Shown piece by piece: positions 19,403 through 28,616 of a stretch of 32,119 nucleotides of DNA (the first letter of the stretch is position 1; each line of letters begins with the position of its first letter). Source of the DNA: Clostridia bacterium (GTDB lineage: Bacteria > Bacillota > Sulfobacillia > SLMV01); assembly GCA_003563985.1 (NCBI GenBank), contig PWSR01000105.1, forward strand, positions 1-32,119, given 5' to 3'. A program made the position numbers and the translations under genes. The notes under the pieces are model-generated. The model ran no database searches. It was not told the DNA's origin and worked only from the letters and a program-made list of their open reading frames with translations.

Positions 19403-20832
19403 GCCCCTCTGCACCGGGGACCCTCTACCGGGCGCGGTACGTGGTCGGAAACTCCGGAGAAGGTCACCGGATCATCCGCGACGGGGCGGTACTGGTGGTT
19501 GGAAACTCCATCGGGTACGTCGGTCGGGCCGCGGACTTCGACGGGGAGTACGATGAAATCATAGACCTGGGAAATCACATGATCATGCCCGGCCTGGTGA
19601 ACCTCCATTGCCACACCACCGGTGCGCCCCTTTCCCGCAGCCTCCTGGAGGACGCGGGAAACCCGGCCTTCTTCATGTCGGGCCTGTACGACTACGGCAA
19701 GTTCCGGGAGATCTCTCCGGGGGATACCCGGGAGGTTACCCGCTATTCCATCGCGGAACTCCTGAAATCCGGTACGACGACCTTCGTACAGGTGGGTGGT
19801 GCCGATTACGTCGATGTCTTCGAAGAGGCGGGCGTTCGAGCCTATATCGTTCCCTCCTACCGATCGGCCTCCTGGGAAACCCCGGACGGAAGGAAGTTGG
19901 AGTACGCCTGGGACGAGGAAGCGGGCTACCGGGGCCTGGAGCGTGCGGTGGAGTTCGTCGCCGATCATCCGGTCGATGACGGCCTGATCGCCTCCATGTT
20001 GGGTCCCGCCCAGGTGGATACGTGTACACCGGATCTCCTGCGCGAGACCCGTCGGGCTGCGGAGGAATTGGGTTGCAAGATCCACATTCACACCTCCCAG
20101 GCGCACACCGAGGTGGGCGTGATGCTATCCCGGCACGGGACCAGTTCCCTGGAGTTCCTGGAGAGCCTCGGGATGCTCGGCCCGGACGTGATCTTGGCCC
20201 ACGCCATCCTCACCGCCAATCATCCCGACTCCAATATCCCCTGGTGCCGCGACGAGGAAATCCTCCGGGAATCCGGGGCTCACATCGCACACTGCCCCTG
20301 GGTATTCGGCCGGCGCGGCACGACGATGCATTCGTTCGGGCGCTACCGGAAGATGGGAGTGAATCTCGGCATCGGCACGGATACCTTTCCCCAGGACATG
20401 CTCGGGGAGATGAAGTGGGCGGCCATTCTCTCCAAGGTGGCCGACAATAATCCCCTCAGCACCACGGCCGCGGCGGTCTTCGATGCGGCGACCCTGGGCG
20501 GCGCACGGGCCCTGGATCGTCCCGATCTCGGCCGGCTTCATCCGGGGGCCAAGGCCGATATGGTCTTCGTCGATTGCGGGGCCTTCGAGATGGTTCCCGT
20601 CCGCGATCCCATCCGCAACCTCGTGTACAGTGCCGGGAAGTCCGCCGTGGACGGCGTCATGATCGACGGGAAGATGCTGGTGGAAGGTGGCAGGGTGACG
20701 GGGTGGGACGAGGAACGGCTGGCCGCCCGGGTCCAGGATATTGCGGACGATATGTGGGCACAGGCGGCGTACCGGGATCCCCTGGGGCGGAGCCCGGAGG
20801 ACCTATCACCCCCCTCCTACCCCTTTGGTTGA
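19399..20832 (+). CDS. Amidohydrolase, AtzA/TrzA-like, second copy
   Basis: MPGLVNLHCHTTGAPLSRSLLEDAG, KIHIHTSQAHTE, ILAHAILTAN, IAHCPWVFGRRG, GIGTDTFPQDM; GTG start overlapping preceding stop. Confidence 0.9.
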   Translation: MSPSAPGTLYRARYVVGNSGEGHRIIRDGAVLVVGNSIGYVGRAADFDGEYDEIIDLGNHMIMPGLVNLHCHTTGAPLSRSLLEDAGNPAFFMSGLYDYGKFREISPGDTREVTRYSIAELLKSGTTTFVQVGGADYVDVFEEAGVRAYIVPSYRSASWETPDGRKLEYAWDEEAGYRGLERAVEFVADHPVDDGLIASMLGPAQVDTCTPDLLRETRRAAEELGCKIHIHTSQAHTEVGVMLSRHGTSSLEFLESLGMLGPDVILAHAILTANHPDSNIPWCRDEEILRESGAHIAHCPWVFGRRGTTMHSFGRYRKMGVNLGIGTDTFPQDMLGEMKWAAILSKVADNNPLSTTAAAVFDAATLGGARALDRPDLGRLHPGAKADMVFVDCGAFEMVPVRDPIRNLVYSAGKSAVDGVMIDGKMLVEGGRVTGWDEERLAARVQDIADDMWAQAAYRDPLGRSPEDLSPPSYPFG

Positions 20833-20859
20833 GACGCCGGAAGGGAGGATCGAATCGTA

Positions 20860-21663
20860 GTGGCCGATCTGGTGGAAATGCATCCGCGGCAGCTGCGCGA
20901 GCACATTCGCCGCGGCGAATACAACGGGCCCACGGCGGGTCTGGCCCGGGGCTATGCCCAGGCCAACCTGGTCGTCTTGCACCGGGATTTCCTGGAGGAT
21001 TTCCTGGTGTACGCGGCGCGAAATCCCGTGCCGTGCCCGGTTATCGATGTTACGGATGTCGGGGACCCCGAGCCGCGGATCGCCGGGCCGGGGTCGGATC
21101 TGCGCACGGACCGCGGCAGCTACAACGTATATCGTGGGGGTCGATTGGCCGAAGTCATTCCCCGTATGGACGGGCTGTGGGGTCCCGACATGGTGGGGAT
21201 ACTGCTGGGCTGCAGTTATACCTTCGAGGGAGCCCTGGTCCGCGCGGGGATCCCCATGCGCCACGTCGAGGCGGAACGCATCATACCGATGTACGCGACC
21301 GACATTCCGACCCGCGCCGCCGGCCCCTTCTCGGGGCCCGTCGTAGTCACCATGCGTCCGATCCCCGCCCACCAGGTGGCCCGGGCCGCCGCCGTGAGTG
21401 CCCGTTATGCCTTTGCCCACGGCGGTCCCATACACGTGGGAGACCCGGGTCGCATCGGCATACCGGATCTCGGGCGGACGGATTACGGTGATCCCCCCGC
21501 GATGGTCGAGGGCGACGTTCCCGTATTTTGGGCCTGTGGTGTTACCACCCAGAGGGCGATCCAGGCGGCACAGCCGGAGTTGGCCGTGGCCCATACGCCC
21601 GCCTACATGTTCGTCACGGACCTCCTGGATGAAGATCTGAGCGGCACGCGCACCGTGCTATAG
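20860..21663 (+). CDS. DUF1445 / D-glutamate cyclase-like family protein
   Basis: GPTAGLARGYAQANLVVL, PVPCPVIDVTDVG, LLGCSYTFEGALVRAGIPMRHV, HGGPIHVGDPGRIGIPDLGRTDYGD, VPVFWACGVTTQRAI, HTPAYMFVTDLLD. Confidence 0.92.
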   Translation: MADLVEMHPRQLREHIRRGEYNGPTAGLARGYAQANLVVLHRDFLEDFLVYAARNPVPCPVIDVTDVGDPEPRIAGPGSDLRTDRGSYNVYRGGRLAEVIPRMDGLWGPDMVGILLGCSYTFEGALVRAGIPMRHVEAERIIPMYATDIPTRAAGPFSGPVVVTMRPIPAHQVARAAAVSARYAFAHGGPIHVGDPGRIGIPDLGRTDYGDPPAMVEGDVPVFWACGVTTQRAIQAAQPELAVAHTPAYMFVTDLLDEDLSGTRTVL

Positions 21664-21757
21664 GCCGGAGATCGCGCGGAGAACTCGGGTACGGAGATGC
21701 ACCAAAGAGCGGTGCAGCTGAAAGGTGAGAATGGGCCCCAATGAATGGGAGGCAGAG

Positions 21758-22558
21758 ATGGACATGCAAGCAATGTACGAAATGTTGATCGCCTACGGGA
21801 TACGAATTGCCGGGGCGGTACTCGCCCTCGTAATCGGTTTGAGCGTAATCGGGTGGATCGCCCGGCACGTCGAACGACGGCTGGAGAACACCGGCGTGGA
21901 TCGTTCCCTGCACGCCTTTCTCACGTCCATCGTGAGAATCGGTCTGCAGATTCTGCTCCTCATCTCCCTGGCCTCGGTGCTGGGTATGGAGATGGCCTCG
22001 TTTATCGCCGTGATGGCCGCCGCGAGTTTTGCCGTAGGCCTGGCGCTGCAGGGCAGTTTGGCAAACTTCGCCGGCGGTGTACTGATCCTCATACTCAAGC
22101 CCTTCGGTGTCGGTGATTACATAGAGGCCGCCGGAGTCGCGGGGACCGTCCAGGAGATACAGGTGTTCCATACCATCCTGAACACCCCGGATAACCGGCG
22201 CATCGTGGTGCCCAACGCGAACCTGTCCAACAGCGTTACCGTGAACTACTCCATCAATCCGACTCGCCGGGTGGACTTCAAGTTCGGCGTCGGTTACGAC
22301 GATGATCTGGAACTGGTCAAGGAAACGTTGATGGAGATGATCTCAGAACACGAACTGGTCTTCGAGGATCCGGCCCCCCAGGTCCTACTGACGGACTACG
22401 GGGACAGCGCCATCACCTTCAGCGTTCGCGGATGGTGCCGCCGCGACGATTACTGGACGATTTACTGGCAGATCATGGACGCGGCGAAGCGGGTCTTTGA
22501 CGCCAAGGACATCAGCATCCCGTACCCGCAGATGGATGTACACCTGGACAAGGAGTAA
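21758..22558 (+). CDS. mscS: MscS-family small-conductance mechanosensitive channel
   Basis: AAASFAVGLALQGSLANFAGGVLILILKPFGVGDYIE, VPNANLSNSVTVNYS. Confidence 0.95.
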   Translation: MDMQAMYEMLIAYGIRIAGAVLALVIGLSVIGWIARHVERRLENTGVDRSLHAFLTSIVRIGLQILLLISLASVLGMEMASFIAVMAAASFAVGLALQGSLANFAGGVLILILKPFGVGDYIEAAGVAGTVQEIQVFHTILNTPDNRRIVVPNANLSNSVTVNYSINPTRRVDFKFGVGYDDDLELVKETLMEMISEHELVFEDPAPQVLLTDYGDSAITFSVRGWCRRDDYWTIYWQIMDAAKRVFDAKDISIPYPQMDVHLDKE

Positions 22559-22580
22559 TAGCAGGCGCCAGACGCCCCGA

Positions 22581-22622
22581 CCCCGGGCGGTATCGGCCCG
22601 GGGCCCTTCGATTCGTTTTCGT
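22581..22622 (+). terminator. Rho-independent terminator downstream of mscS
   Basis: CCCCGGGC-GGTATCG-GCCCGGGG followed by CCCTTCGATTCGTTTTCGTTTT. Confidence 0.65.
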
Positions 22623-22664
22623 TTTGCAGCATCGTCGGGGATGAGCAGCGTTTGCACTGGAGAT

Positions 22665-22706
22665 GAGAATGGGGAGGGGTCCGGTTTGGATCCCCTCCCC
22701 ATTCTC
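22665..22706. terminator. Long perfect stem between convergent mscS and pcp (possible bidirectional terminator)
   Basis: GAGAATGGGGAGGGG / CCCCTCCCCATTCTC, 15-bp perfect stem, 12-nt loop. Confidence 0.55.
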
Positions 22707-22736
22707 TTGTGTGCGTATCCGTTGCAATCGCAGGAC

Positions 22737-23354
22737 CTAGGCCTCGGCGATTGCTTCGACGGCAACCTCCAGCGCCCGGGCGATGGTCTCCTCGGACATG
22801 CTGGGCACCGGATAGGGTTTCTTGTCCACGACCTGCTCCGGCAGGAAGGGAACGTGGATGAACCCGACCTGAATCGGCAGGTCGTTCTCCTTCACGTAAT
22901 GCGTCGTGGCGTAGAACACGTGGTTGCACACGAAGGTGCCCGCGGTGTAGGAGACGAAGGCGGGTATGCCCTTGTCTTCGAGCCGCGCCACGATGTCTTT
23001 GACCAGAATGGTGGCCCAGTACGCCAACGGTCCGCCGGGGGCGATGGGTTCGTCGGAGGGTTGGTTACCCTCGTTATCCTTGATACGGGCGTCGTCGATA
23101 TTGACGGCCAGTCTCTCGATGCGCATGGCGTGAATCCCGCCGGATTGCCCGACGTTGATCACGATATCCGGTTCTACTCGATCGATCTCCTCGCGGGTAA
23201 CCTCGGCGGCCTTGCCGAAGACCGTGGGGATCTCCTTGGTGATGATTTCGATGTCGCCGATCTTCTTGCCCTCGAGCCGTTCCACGGCGCGGGAAGCGGG
23301 ATTCACCGATTCCCCGCCGAAGGCGTCGAAGCCGGTCATTAGTAGTTTACGCAT
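22737..23354 (-). CDS. pcp: Pyrrolidone-carboxylate (pyroglutamyl) peptidase
   Basis: LLMTGFDAFGGESVNPA, NVGQSGG, ERLAVNIDDARIKDNEG, SYTAGTFVCNHVFY. Confidence 0.95.
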   Translation of the reverse strand: MRKLLMTGFDAFGGESVNPASRAVERLEGKKIGDIEIITKEIPTVFGKAAEVTREEIDRVEPDIVINVGQSGGIHAMRIERLAVNIDDARIKDNEGNQPSDEPIAPGGPLAYWATILVKDIVARLEDKGIPAFVSYTAGTFVCNHVFYATTHYVKENDLPIQVGFIHVPFLPEQVVDKKPYPVPSMSEETIARALEVAVEAIAEA

Positions 23355-23387
23355 GTTCTATACCTCCTCTTGTTCAAATGACGACGT

Positions 23388-24305
23388 CTAAAATGCGAAG
23401 AAGTACATCAACGCGATGTGGACGACGAACAGGGGGACCGCGACCTGGATCTGTTCCTTGATGACCCGCCACTTATCCGTTAGCTCCAGGAGCGCTGCCG
23501 GTACGACGTTGAAGTTGGCCGCCATGATCGTACACAGGGTGCCGCAGTAGCCCGCGGTCATGGCCATGGGCGCTATGATGTTGGGATCCGCGCCGTGGGC
23601 GACGATGACCAGCGGGATGCCGATACCGGTGGTGATGACTGCAAAGGCGGCAAAGGCGTTACCCATGATAATGGTGAATACCGCCATACCCAGCGCGTAG
23701 GCGAATATCGCCCCGAGGATGTGGTCCACCGGGAGTACCATGGAGACCAATTCCGCGATCACCGGTCCTACCCCGGCGGCGTCGAAGATGGCGCCCAGGG
23801 CCGCCAGGAAGGGCGGCAAAATCATGGCCCAGCCGACGGAGTCGTTGATGCGGCGGCCTTCACCCAGGAGGCTGCCGAAGTTGTCGTTGGTCATGATGAT
23901 CGAAGCGATGCCGGCCAGTATGGCGCCGACACCCAGGCCGACCAGCGGGGCGCGGGGAATGTCCAGGAAGGTGAAGCCGAAGGCGAAGATCGGGATGATC
24001 AACACCGCCAGCAGGGGACGCGAGCCGAGCCGTTCCACTTCCTTCTCCCGGTATTCCACGGGCACTTCCTTGGCCGTTCCCGGGCCGATGGCGTGGAAGC
24101 CGCAGATGACGGCCATCAAGACGACCAGCAGCCCACCGAATACCGGTGGTATGAACTCGCCGAAGGCGAGCAGGAGACCGAGGGCCAGCCAGAAGAGGGC
24201 AGATGTGATTCTCTTCGGGTGCTCGGTGTCGCGGTAGTTTGCATAGGCCACGTAGAGGATGAATAGACCGATTACCAGGTAGATATATTCCAATGGTGCG
24301 GTCAT
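23388..24305 (-). CDS. DUF979-family membrane protein (putative 5-oxoproline transporter subunit)
   Basis: Polytopic, GNAFAAFAVITTGIGIPLVIVAHGADPNIIAPMAMTAGYCGTLCTIMAANFNVVPAALLEL; TAATG overlap with DUF969 partner; upstream of pcp. Confidence 0.88.
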   Translation of the reverse strand: MTAPLEYIYLVIGLFILYVAYANYRDTEHPKRITSALFWLALGLLLAFGEFIPPVFGGLLVVLMAVICGFHAIGPGTAKEVPVEYREKEVERLGSRPLLAVLIIPIFAFGFTFLDIPRAPLVGLGVGAILAGIASIIMTNDNFGSLLGEGRRINDSVGWAMILPPFLAALGAIFDAAGVGPVIAELVSMVLPVDHILGAIFAYALGMAVFTIIMGNAFAAFAVITTGIGIPLVIVAHGADPNIIAPMAMTAGYCGTLCTIMAANFNVVPAALLELTDKWRVIKEQIQVAVPLFVVHIALMYFFAF

Positions 24306-24994
24306 TATGCCTCACCACCCTTATCGCGCTGGCGTCTCAGCCAGCCGTCGAAGATGTTGAACTGAATGAATGCCAGGATCAGTAGCGATATCCCGGCGGG
24401 TACCGAATACAGCGCCATGGTGGCCAACTCGACCTCGTATCCCGCGGCATCCATTACCCCTTGGATCAGGATCAGGCCGGCTGCGGCCACGAAGATGTTC
24501 TGGCCGAAGAAGTTGCCGTAGTTCTCCGCGGCGGCGGTCAGGGCGCGTACGCGCTCCATGGTCACCGGGTCGGCGGCGTTTAGTTCTTCCCGCTCCGGAA
24601 TCGTACCCTCGGCCATGGGGGATACGATGGGGCGGACGAATACGGGATGTCCGCCCAGGCGAAGTCCCAGTACCGATGCCAACCAGCGGAACAGGAGATA
24701 GACGTAGGAAACGCGACCGGCTGTCGCGGCGCGAATGCGGAGGATGAGCTCCGCGGCGTATTCCTTGAGGCCGTGCTTTTCCAGCATGCCGATGGCCGGC
24801 AGGGTGAGTACGAAGACCAACATCGTTCGGTTGGCCACGAAACTGTTGCCGATGGTCTCCAGCAGTTCAATGATGGGGATTCCGACCACGAGGCCCGAAG
24901 CGAGACCCGCGATCAGTACCGTCGCCACCGGGTGGAAGCCGGCCGCCAGGCCGACGACCACGATGAGTACACCGATGAGACTGATCCATTCCAT
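24305..24994 (-). CDS. DUF969-family membrane protein (putative 5-oxoproline transporter subunit)
   Basis: FVANRTMLVFVLTLPAIGMLEKHGLKEYA, LGLRLGGHPVFVRPIVSPMAEG, AENYGNFFGQNIFVAAAGLILIQGV. Confidence 0.88.
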   Translation of the reverse strand: MEWISLIGVLIVVVGLAAGFHPVATVLIAGLASGLVVGIPIIELLETIGNSFVANRTMLVFVLTLPAIGMLEKHGLKEYAAELILRIRAATAGRVSYVYLLFRWLASVLGLRLGGHPVFVRPIVSPMAEGTIPEREELNAADPVTMERVRALTAAAENYGNFFGQNIFVAAAGLILIQGVMDAAGYEVELATMALYSVPAGISLLILAFIQFNIFDGWLRRQRDKGGEA

Positions 24995-25458
24995 GGCAGA
25001 TGAAACCTCCCTCATAGAGTATCCTCGTCAGAGTCGGTTGTATTGTCGCTTATGTTCGATAGTGGATGTCCTTCGCACGCACCCCCGCGTTCGCGCGATT
25101 CGGCTTGCGGGCGGCGCCGAGCCATTCTTCGACATGAGATCGCGGATCGCACCCGCTGTGGCTCATATCGTGGTGACGGCGTTGTGCGTCTCATGTAATA
25201 CGTATCCGTAGACTGTCGAGGGACTGCAATCCGGTCGCGCAGCTGGACGGGTCGCAGCGTTTGATGCGGCATTTGGGCGTCACATTGGAAACGAATTCGA
25301 CCTCCCGGGTTTATTATCGTCCGACTTGGCGGCGACTACCGATTCGATCCATCCTTTTCCAGGTAGATGGTTTCACGCACCTGCAAGACAATTGTAGTAT
25401 CTTTGGCGCGGGATGACAAATATGTCCAAGATTCGAGGGGCGCATCTTCGTTCGGGAA

Positions 25459-25932
25459 TTACTCTTCCGGCAGAGTATCGATGAGCTCCGCGGGATCGAT
25501 CTGCCAGTCCTCGGCTCCGCGAATGCACAGGGCCAGGTAGTCGTTCGATGGGCGTTTTTCATGACCACCGTTCATCCGGTAGGCGAAGGCCGATACGGTC
25601 TCCGCCTCGCCGCGGGCATCTTCGATCTGAACCCGCAAGTCGATCTTACTGTAGCTGTCGGGATATCCCTCGAAGCGGTCCAATATCCTCTCGCACCCGG
25701 GTGTTACTTGGTAGAGTGCCCCGGTCAGGGAGCGACCCGCGGCGGGTACGATGGTCAGGGGACCTCGCCATTGCCGGGTATAGTCCTGTAGCACGGCGCG
25801 GGCATAGGGCTCCGCATCGGAACAAAGGTGCAACATGGTATCCTTGCTCAGCAAGCTTCCGTAGGCGAAATAGAGCCGTCCCGGCTGCTCCCGCTCTCTT
25901 GCGGGTGTCTCTTCGTCGTTGTGAATCCTCAT
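25459..25932 (-). CDS. Gamma-glutamylcyclotransferase (GGCT/AIG2-like) family protein
   Basis: LYFAYGSLLSKDTMLHLC, ALYQVTPGCERILDRFEGYPDSYSKIDLRV. Confidence 0.85.
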   Translation of the reverse strand: MRIHNDEETPAREREQPGRLYFAYGSLLSKDTMLHLCSDAEPYARAVLQDYTRQWRGPLTIVPAAGRSLTGALYQVTPGCERILDRFEGYPDSYSKIDLRVQIEDARGEAETVSAFAYRMNGGHEKRPSNDYLALCIRGAEDWQIDPAELIDTLPEE

Positions 25933-26113
25933 AGGTGCACAACTCCCCATCCGTTGGCAGCGCATTGTATGCAAACGCCCCGTTTCTTCGTCGGAGCGAA
26001 CGCCCGGGGCATGATACGTAGCCCCCGCTCCCTTTCGGTGGTCATTGTAGCGTGTAGATAGGGGAGATGTGCAAAGTCCCCGGGCGATCCTGGCGACCGC
26101 CGGGGTGGAAATC

Positions 26114-27718
26114 CTACCGGCCAATGGTTTCGGCTTCCGCCCGGGAGATCAGCTGGAACCGCACGCGGTCGCCGGGTTGCGCCTGGCCCAGGCGCGCCAG
26201 ATCATTGCGAATGACGACGCCGATCTTCGCATAACCCCCGGTCGTTTGGGCGTTGCTACCCATGACGATGGGGTTTCCGTCTCCGGGTACCTGGATGGAT
26301 CCGGGGGCGATGCCCTCGGAAATCACCTCGGGCCCCAGTTGATTGTGGGGGATCGTGCGTTCTCCGGACAGGCGGAGTCCCATCCGGTTGGAATCCCCGG
26401 AGACGATGAAGGTATCCTCCTCCAAGATTCTCCGGGAACGCTCCGGGAAATGATCGGACTGCGGTCCGGGCACCGCCCGAACCCGGAAAATCCCCTGCGC
26501 CGGTTCATCGGCACAAGGCACGGATCCGTCGCCCGCAGGTGGAGGCGATGTTGCCCGCCCCAGCACGGTGCCCGGTTTCAACGGCGCGCCGAGCAGACCG
26601 CCGAAGCCGGCTACGGTGTCGGTGGAGCGGCTGCCCATGATGACCGGGGCATCGAATCCGCCGGCCACGGCCAGGTACGCCCGGAGTCCGGAATGAAACG
26701 CTCCGAAGGAAAGGTGCTGGCCGGCTTCGATTGCCACCGGGTGGCGCGGATCCACCGGGCGCCCGTCGACCAGGGGTTGCGCCTCGGCGCCGGCCAGGGC
26801 GATGAGCGCGTCGGCCAAGAATTCCACCTGCGCCCCCAGGGCGGTCATCTCCAGGGCCGCGGCCCCGGGGGAATTCCCCAGCATGGCGTTGGCGCGATGG
26901 AGGGAGTGGGGGTCGGCGGCCCCGGCGCGTCCCACCCCCAGGTGCATGTAGCCGATGCGTCCGCGGTCCTGGATCGTGGTGTACAGGCCCGGCATGAGGA
27001 CGCGGCAGAGCGGATGGTGCGGCTGGAAGTCGGGTTGGGGTAGGGGCTTCGGAGCGACGGGCCCGGGTACCCGGTAAAACTGCACTTCATCCCCCGGCAA
27101 GAGGAAGGTCGGTTCCGCCGCCAGGGGGTTGAAGAGGCTCACCGGGGTCCGCCCGATCACCGACCAGCCCCCGGGGGATTCCATCGGGTACAGGCCGGTT
27201 TGCAGGCCCGCGATGGCCACCGAGCCGGCGGGAACGCGGACCCGGGGCGTGCGGAGCCGGGGAACGCGGATCCGGGGATCCAGGCCCGACAGGTACGGGT
27301 AGCCCGGGGTGAAACCCAGGAAGCACACGCGGTAGGGCGTTTCGGTGTGGATCCGCACCACCTCGTCGGGCGCCAGCCCGGTCTCCGATGCAATACGCTC
27401 GAGGTCGGGACCGTCGGAGCCTCCGTACGCCACGGGAAGCATGCGCACATCGCGTGTCGAGGGGGATTCGGGCGCGGGATCGATGGCCCCGCGGTGGCCC
27501 TCTACGAAAGTCTTCAGGTCCCCATACGAGAGTTGGCGCCGATCGAACAGTACCAGTACCGTCGTATAGGCGGGCACGATATCCTCGATGCCCGCGGGGC
27601 CCTGCCGCCGAATGTAGCGGGCGGCGGCCAGGACCCTCCGGCTCGTATCCCGGGAGATCGCATCTCCGTATTCGATGAGTAGACCGGCCTCGCCGGCCGG
27701 TGTTACCGTGGCGCGCAA
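26114..27718 (-). CDS. pxpBC: 5-oxoprolinase subunits B and C fused (KipI-KipA type)
   Basis: PxpB: PVAYGGSDGPDLERIA, VCFLGFTPGYPYLSGL, VPAGSVAIAGLQTGLYPMESPGGWSVIGRTP; PxpC: PGLYTTIQDRGRIGYMHLGVGRAGAADPHSLHRANAMLGN, AYLAVAGGFDAPVIMGSRSTD. Confidence 0.95.
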   Translation of the reverse strand: MRATVTPAGEAGLLIEYGDAISRDTSRRVLAAARYIRRQGPAGIEDIVPAYTTVLVLFDRRQLSYGDLKTFVEGHRGAIDPAPESPSTRDVRMLPVAYGGSDGPDLERIASETGLAPDEVVRIHTETPYRVCFLGFTPGYPYLSGLDPRIRVPRLRTPRVRVPAGSVAIAGLQTGLYPMESPGGWSVIGRTPVSLFNPLAAEPTFLLPGDEVQFYRVPGPVAPKPLPQPDFQPHHPLCRVLMPGLYTTIQDRGRIGYMHLGVGRAGAADPHSLHRANAMLGNSPGAAALEMTALGAQVEFLADALIALAGAEAQPLVDGRPVDPRHPVAIEAGQHLSFGAFHSGLRAYLAVAGGFDAPVIMGSRSTDTVAGFGGLLGAPLKPGTVLGRATSPPPAGDGSVPCADEPAQGIFRVRAVPGPQSDHFPERSRRILEEDTFIVSGDSNRMGLRLSGERTIPHNQLGPEVISEGIAPGSIQVPGDGNPIVMGSNAQTTGGYAKIGVVIRNDLARLGQAQPGDRVRFQLISRAEAETIGR

Positions 27719-27721
27719 TGC

Positions 27722-28495
27722 CTAGCGCCCCGGGGCGCGGACGTCGACTCCGGCGCGAAGGAGGCTCCGGTGGACGGCCCGCGAAATTCCCAGTGCCTCC
27801 AGGCTGTCCCCGTGAACGCAGATGCTTTCAGCTTCCATGGGGATAACCTTCCCGCTCTGCGTCGTCACCTGTCCCCGCATTGCGATGTCCTCGGCCTGGG
27901 CGGCCGCGCGTTCCGGGTCGTCAAATACGCTCCCGGGAACCCGCCGCGAAACCAGGTTGCCCGCGTCATCGTACAGCCGATCCGCGAAGGCCTCGGCGAC
28001 GACCTTGAGTCCCGCCTCTCGCGCCCGCTCCAGGAAAGTCGTTCCCGCCGGGAGGTAGAAGTACAAGTCCATATCCAGGGTTTTCATTCCCTCGATGAGC
28101 CCCCGGGCCGTGGGTTCGTGGTTCACCGCCGTGTTGTAAATGGCGCCGTGGGCCTTCACGTGGTTGAGTTCGACGCCTTCTACCCGGCAGAACATGTCCA
28201 GCGCACCCACCTGGTAGATGAGATCGTTTACGATTTCCTCGGGTGTCAAATCCATGCTGCGGCGCCCGAACCCAACCAGATCCGGGTAGCTGGTGTGCGC
28301 GCCTACGCTGACTCCCATCTCCGCCGCCGCCGCCACCGTCCGCCGCATGACCATGGGATCCGAGGCGTGGAAACCACACGCAACGTTGGCAGAGCTGATG
28401 ACCTCCATGATCTCGTCGTCGTGACCCATCCGATAATTGCCGAAACTCTCGCCCAGGTCGCTGTTGAGGTCCAACGTTCGATCCAAACCGGACAC
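27722..28495 (-). CDS. pxpA: 5-oxoprolinase subunit A (LamB/YcsF family)
   Basis: LDLNSDLGESFGNYRMGHDDEIMEVISSANVACGFHASDP, VGAHTSYPDLVGFGRR, VKAHGAIYN, CVHGDS; start GTG 28495 or TTG 28486. Confidence 0.95.
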   Translation of the reverse strand: MSGLDRTLDLNSDLGESFGNYRMGHDDEIMEVISSANVACGFHASDPMVMRRTVAAAAEMGVSVGAHTSYPDLVGFGRRSMDLTPEEIVNDLIYQVGALDMFCRVEGVELNHVKAHGAIYNTAVNHEPTARGLIEGMKTLDMDLYFYLPAGTTFLERAREAGLKVVAEAFADRLYDDAGNLVSRRVPGSVFDDPERAAAQAEDIAMRGQVTTQSGKVIPMEAESICVHGDSLEALGISRAVHRSLLRAGVDVRAPGR

Positions 28496-28546
28496 CCCCT
28501 GAACGAAATTTCTCCGCCAAGCCCCGCGATCCTCCCCGGGGAGTGC

Positions 28547-28575
28547 TTGCATAAACATTCTTTTATCGGTATACT
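28547..28575 (+). promoter_or_regulatory. Sigma70-like promoter of argGH
   Basis: TTGCAT - 17 bp - TATACT, about 42 bp upstream of the argG ATG, in a local AT-rich patch. Confidence 0.6.
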
Positions 28576-28616
28576 CATACGAGTTTCGGCGCGCGAAGCG
28601 CGAGAGAGGGGTCGCT

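Noticed and set aside
25012-25272. 86-aa minus-strand ORF upstream of the DUF969 gene
   Set aside because: Low-complexity Arg-rich translation with no recognisable motif; the region is more likely a promoter/leader.
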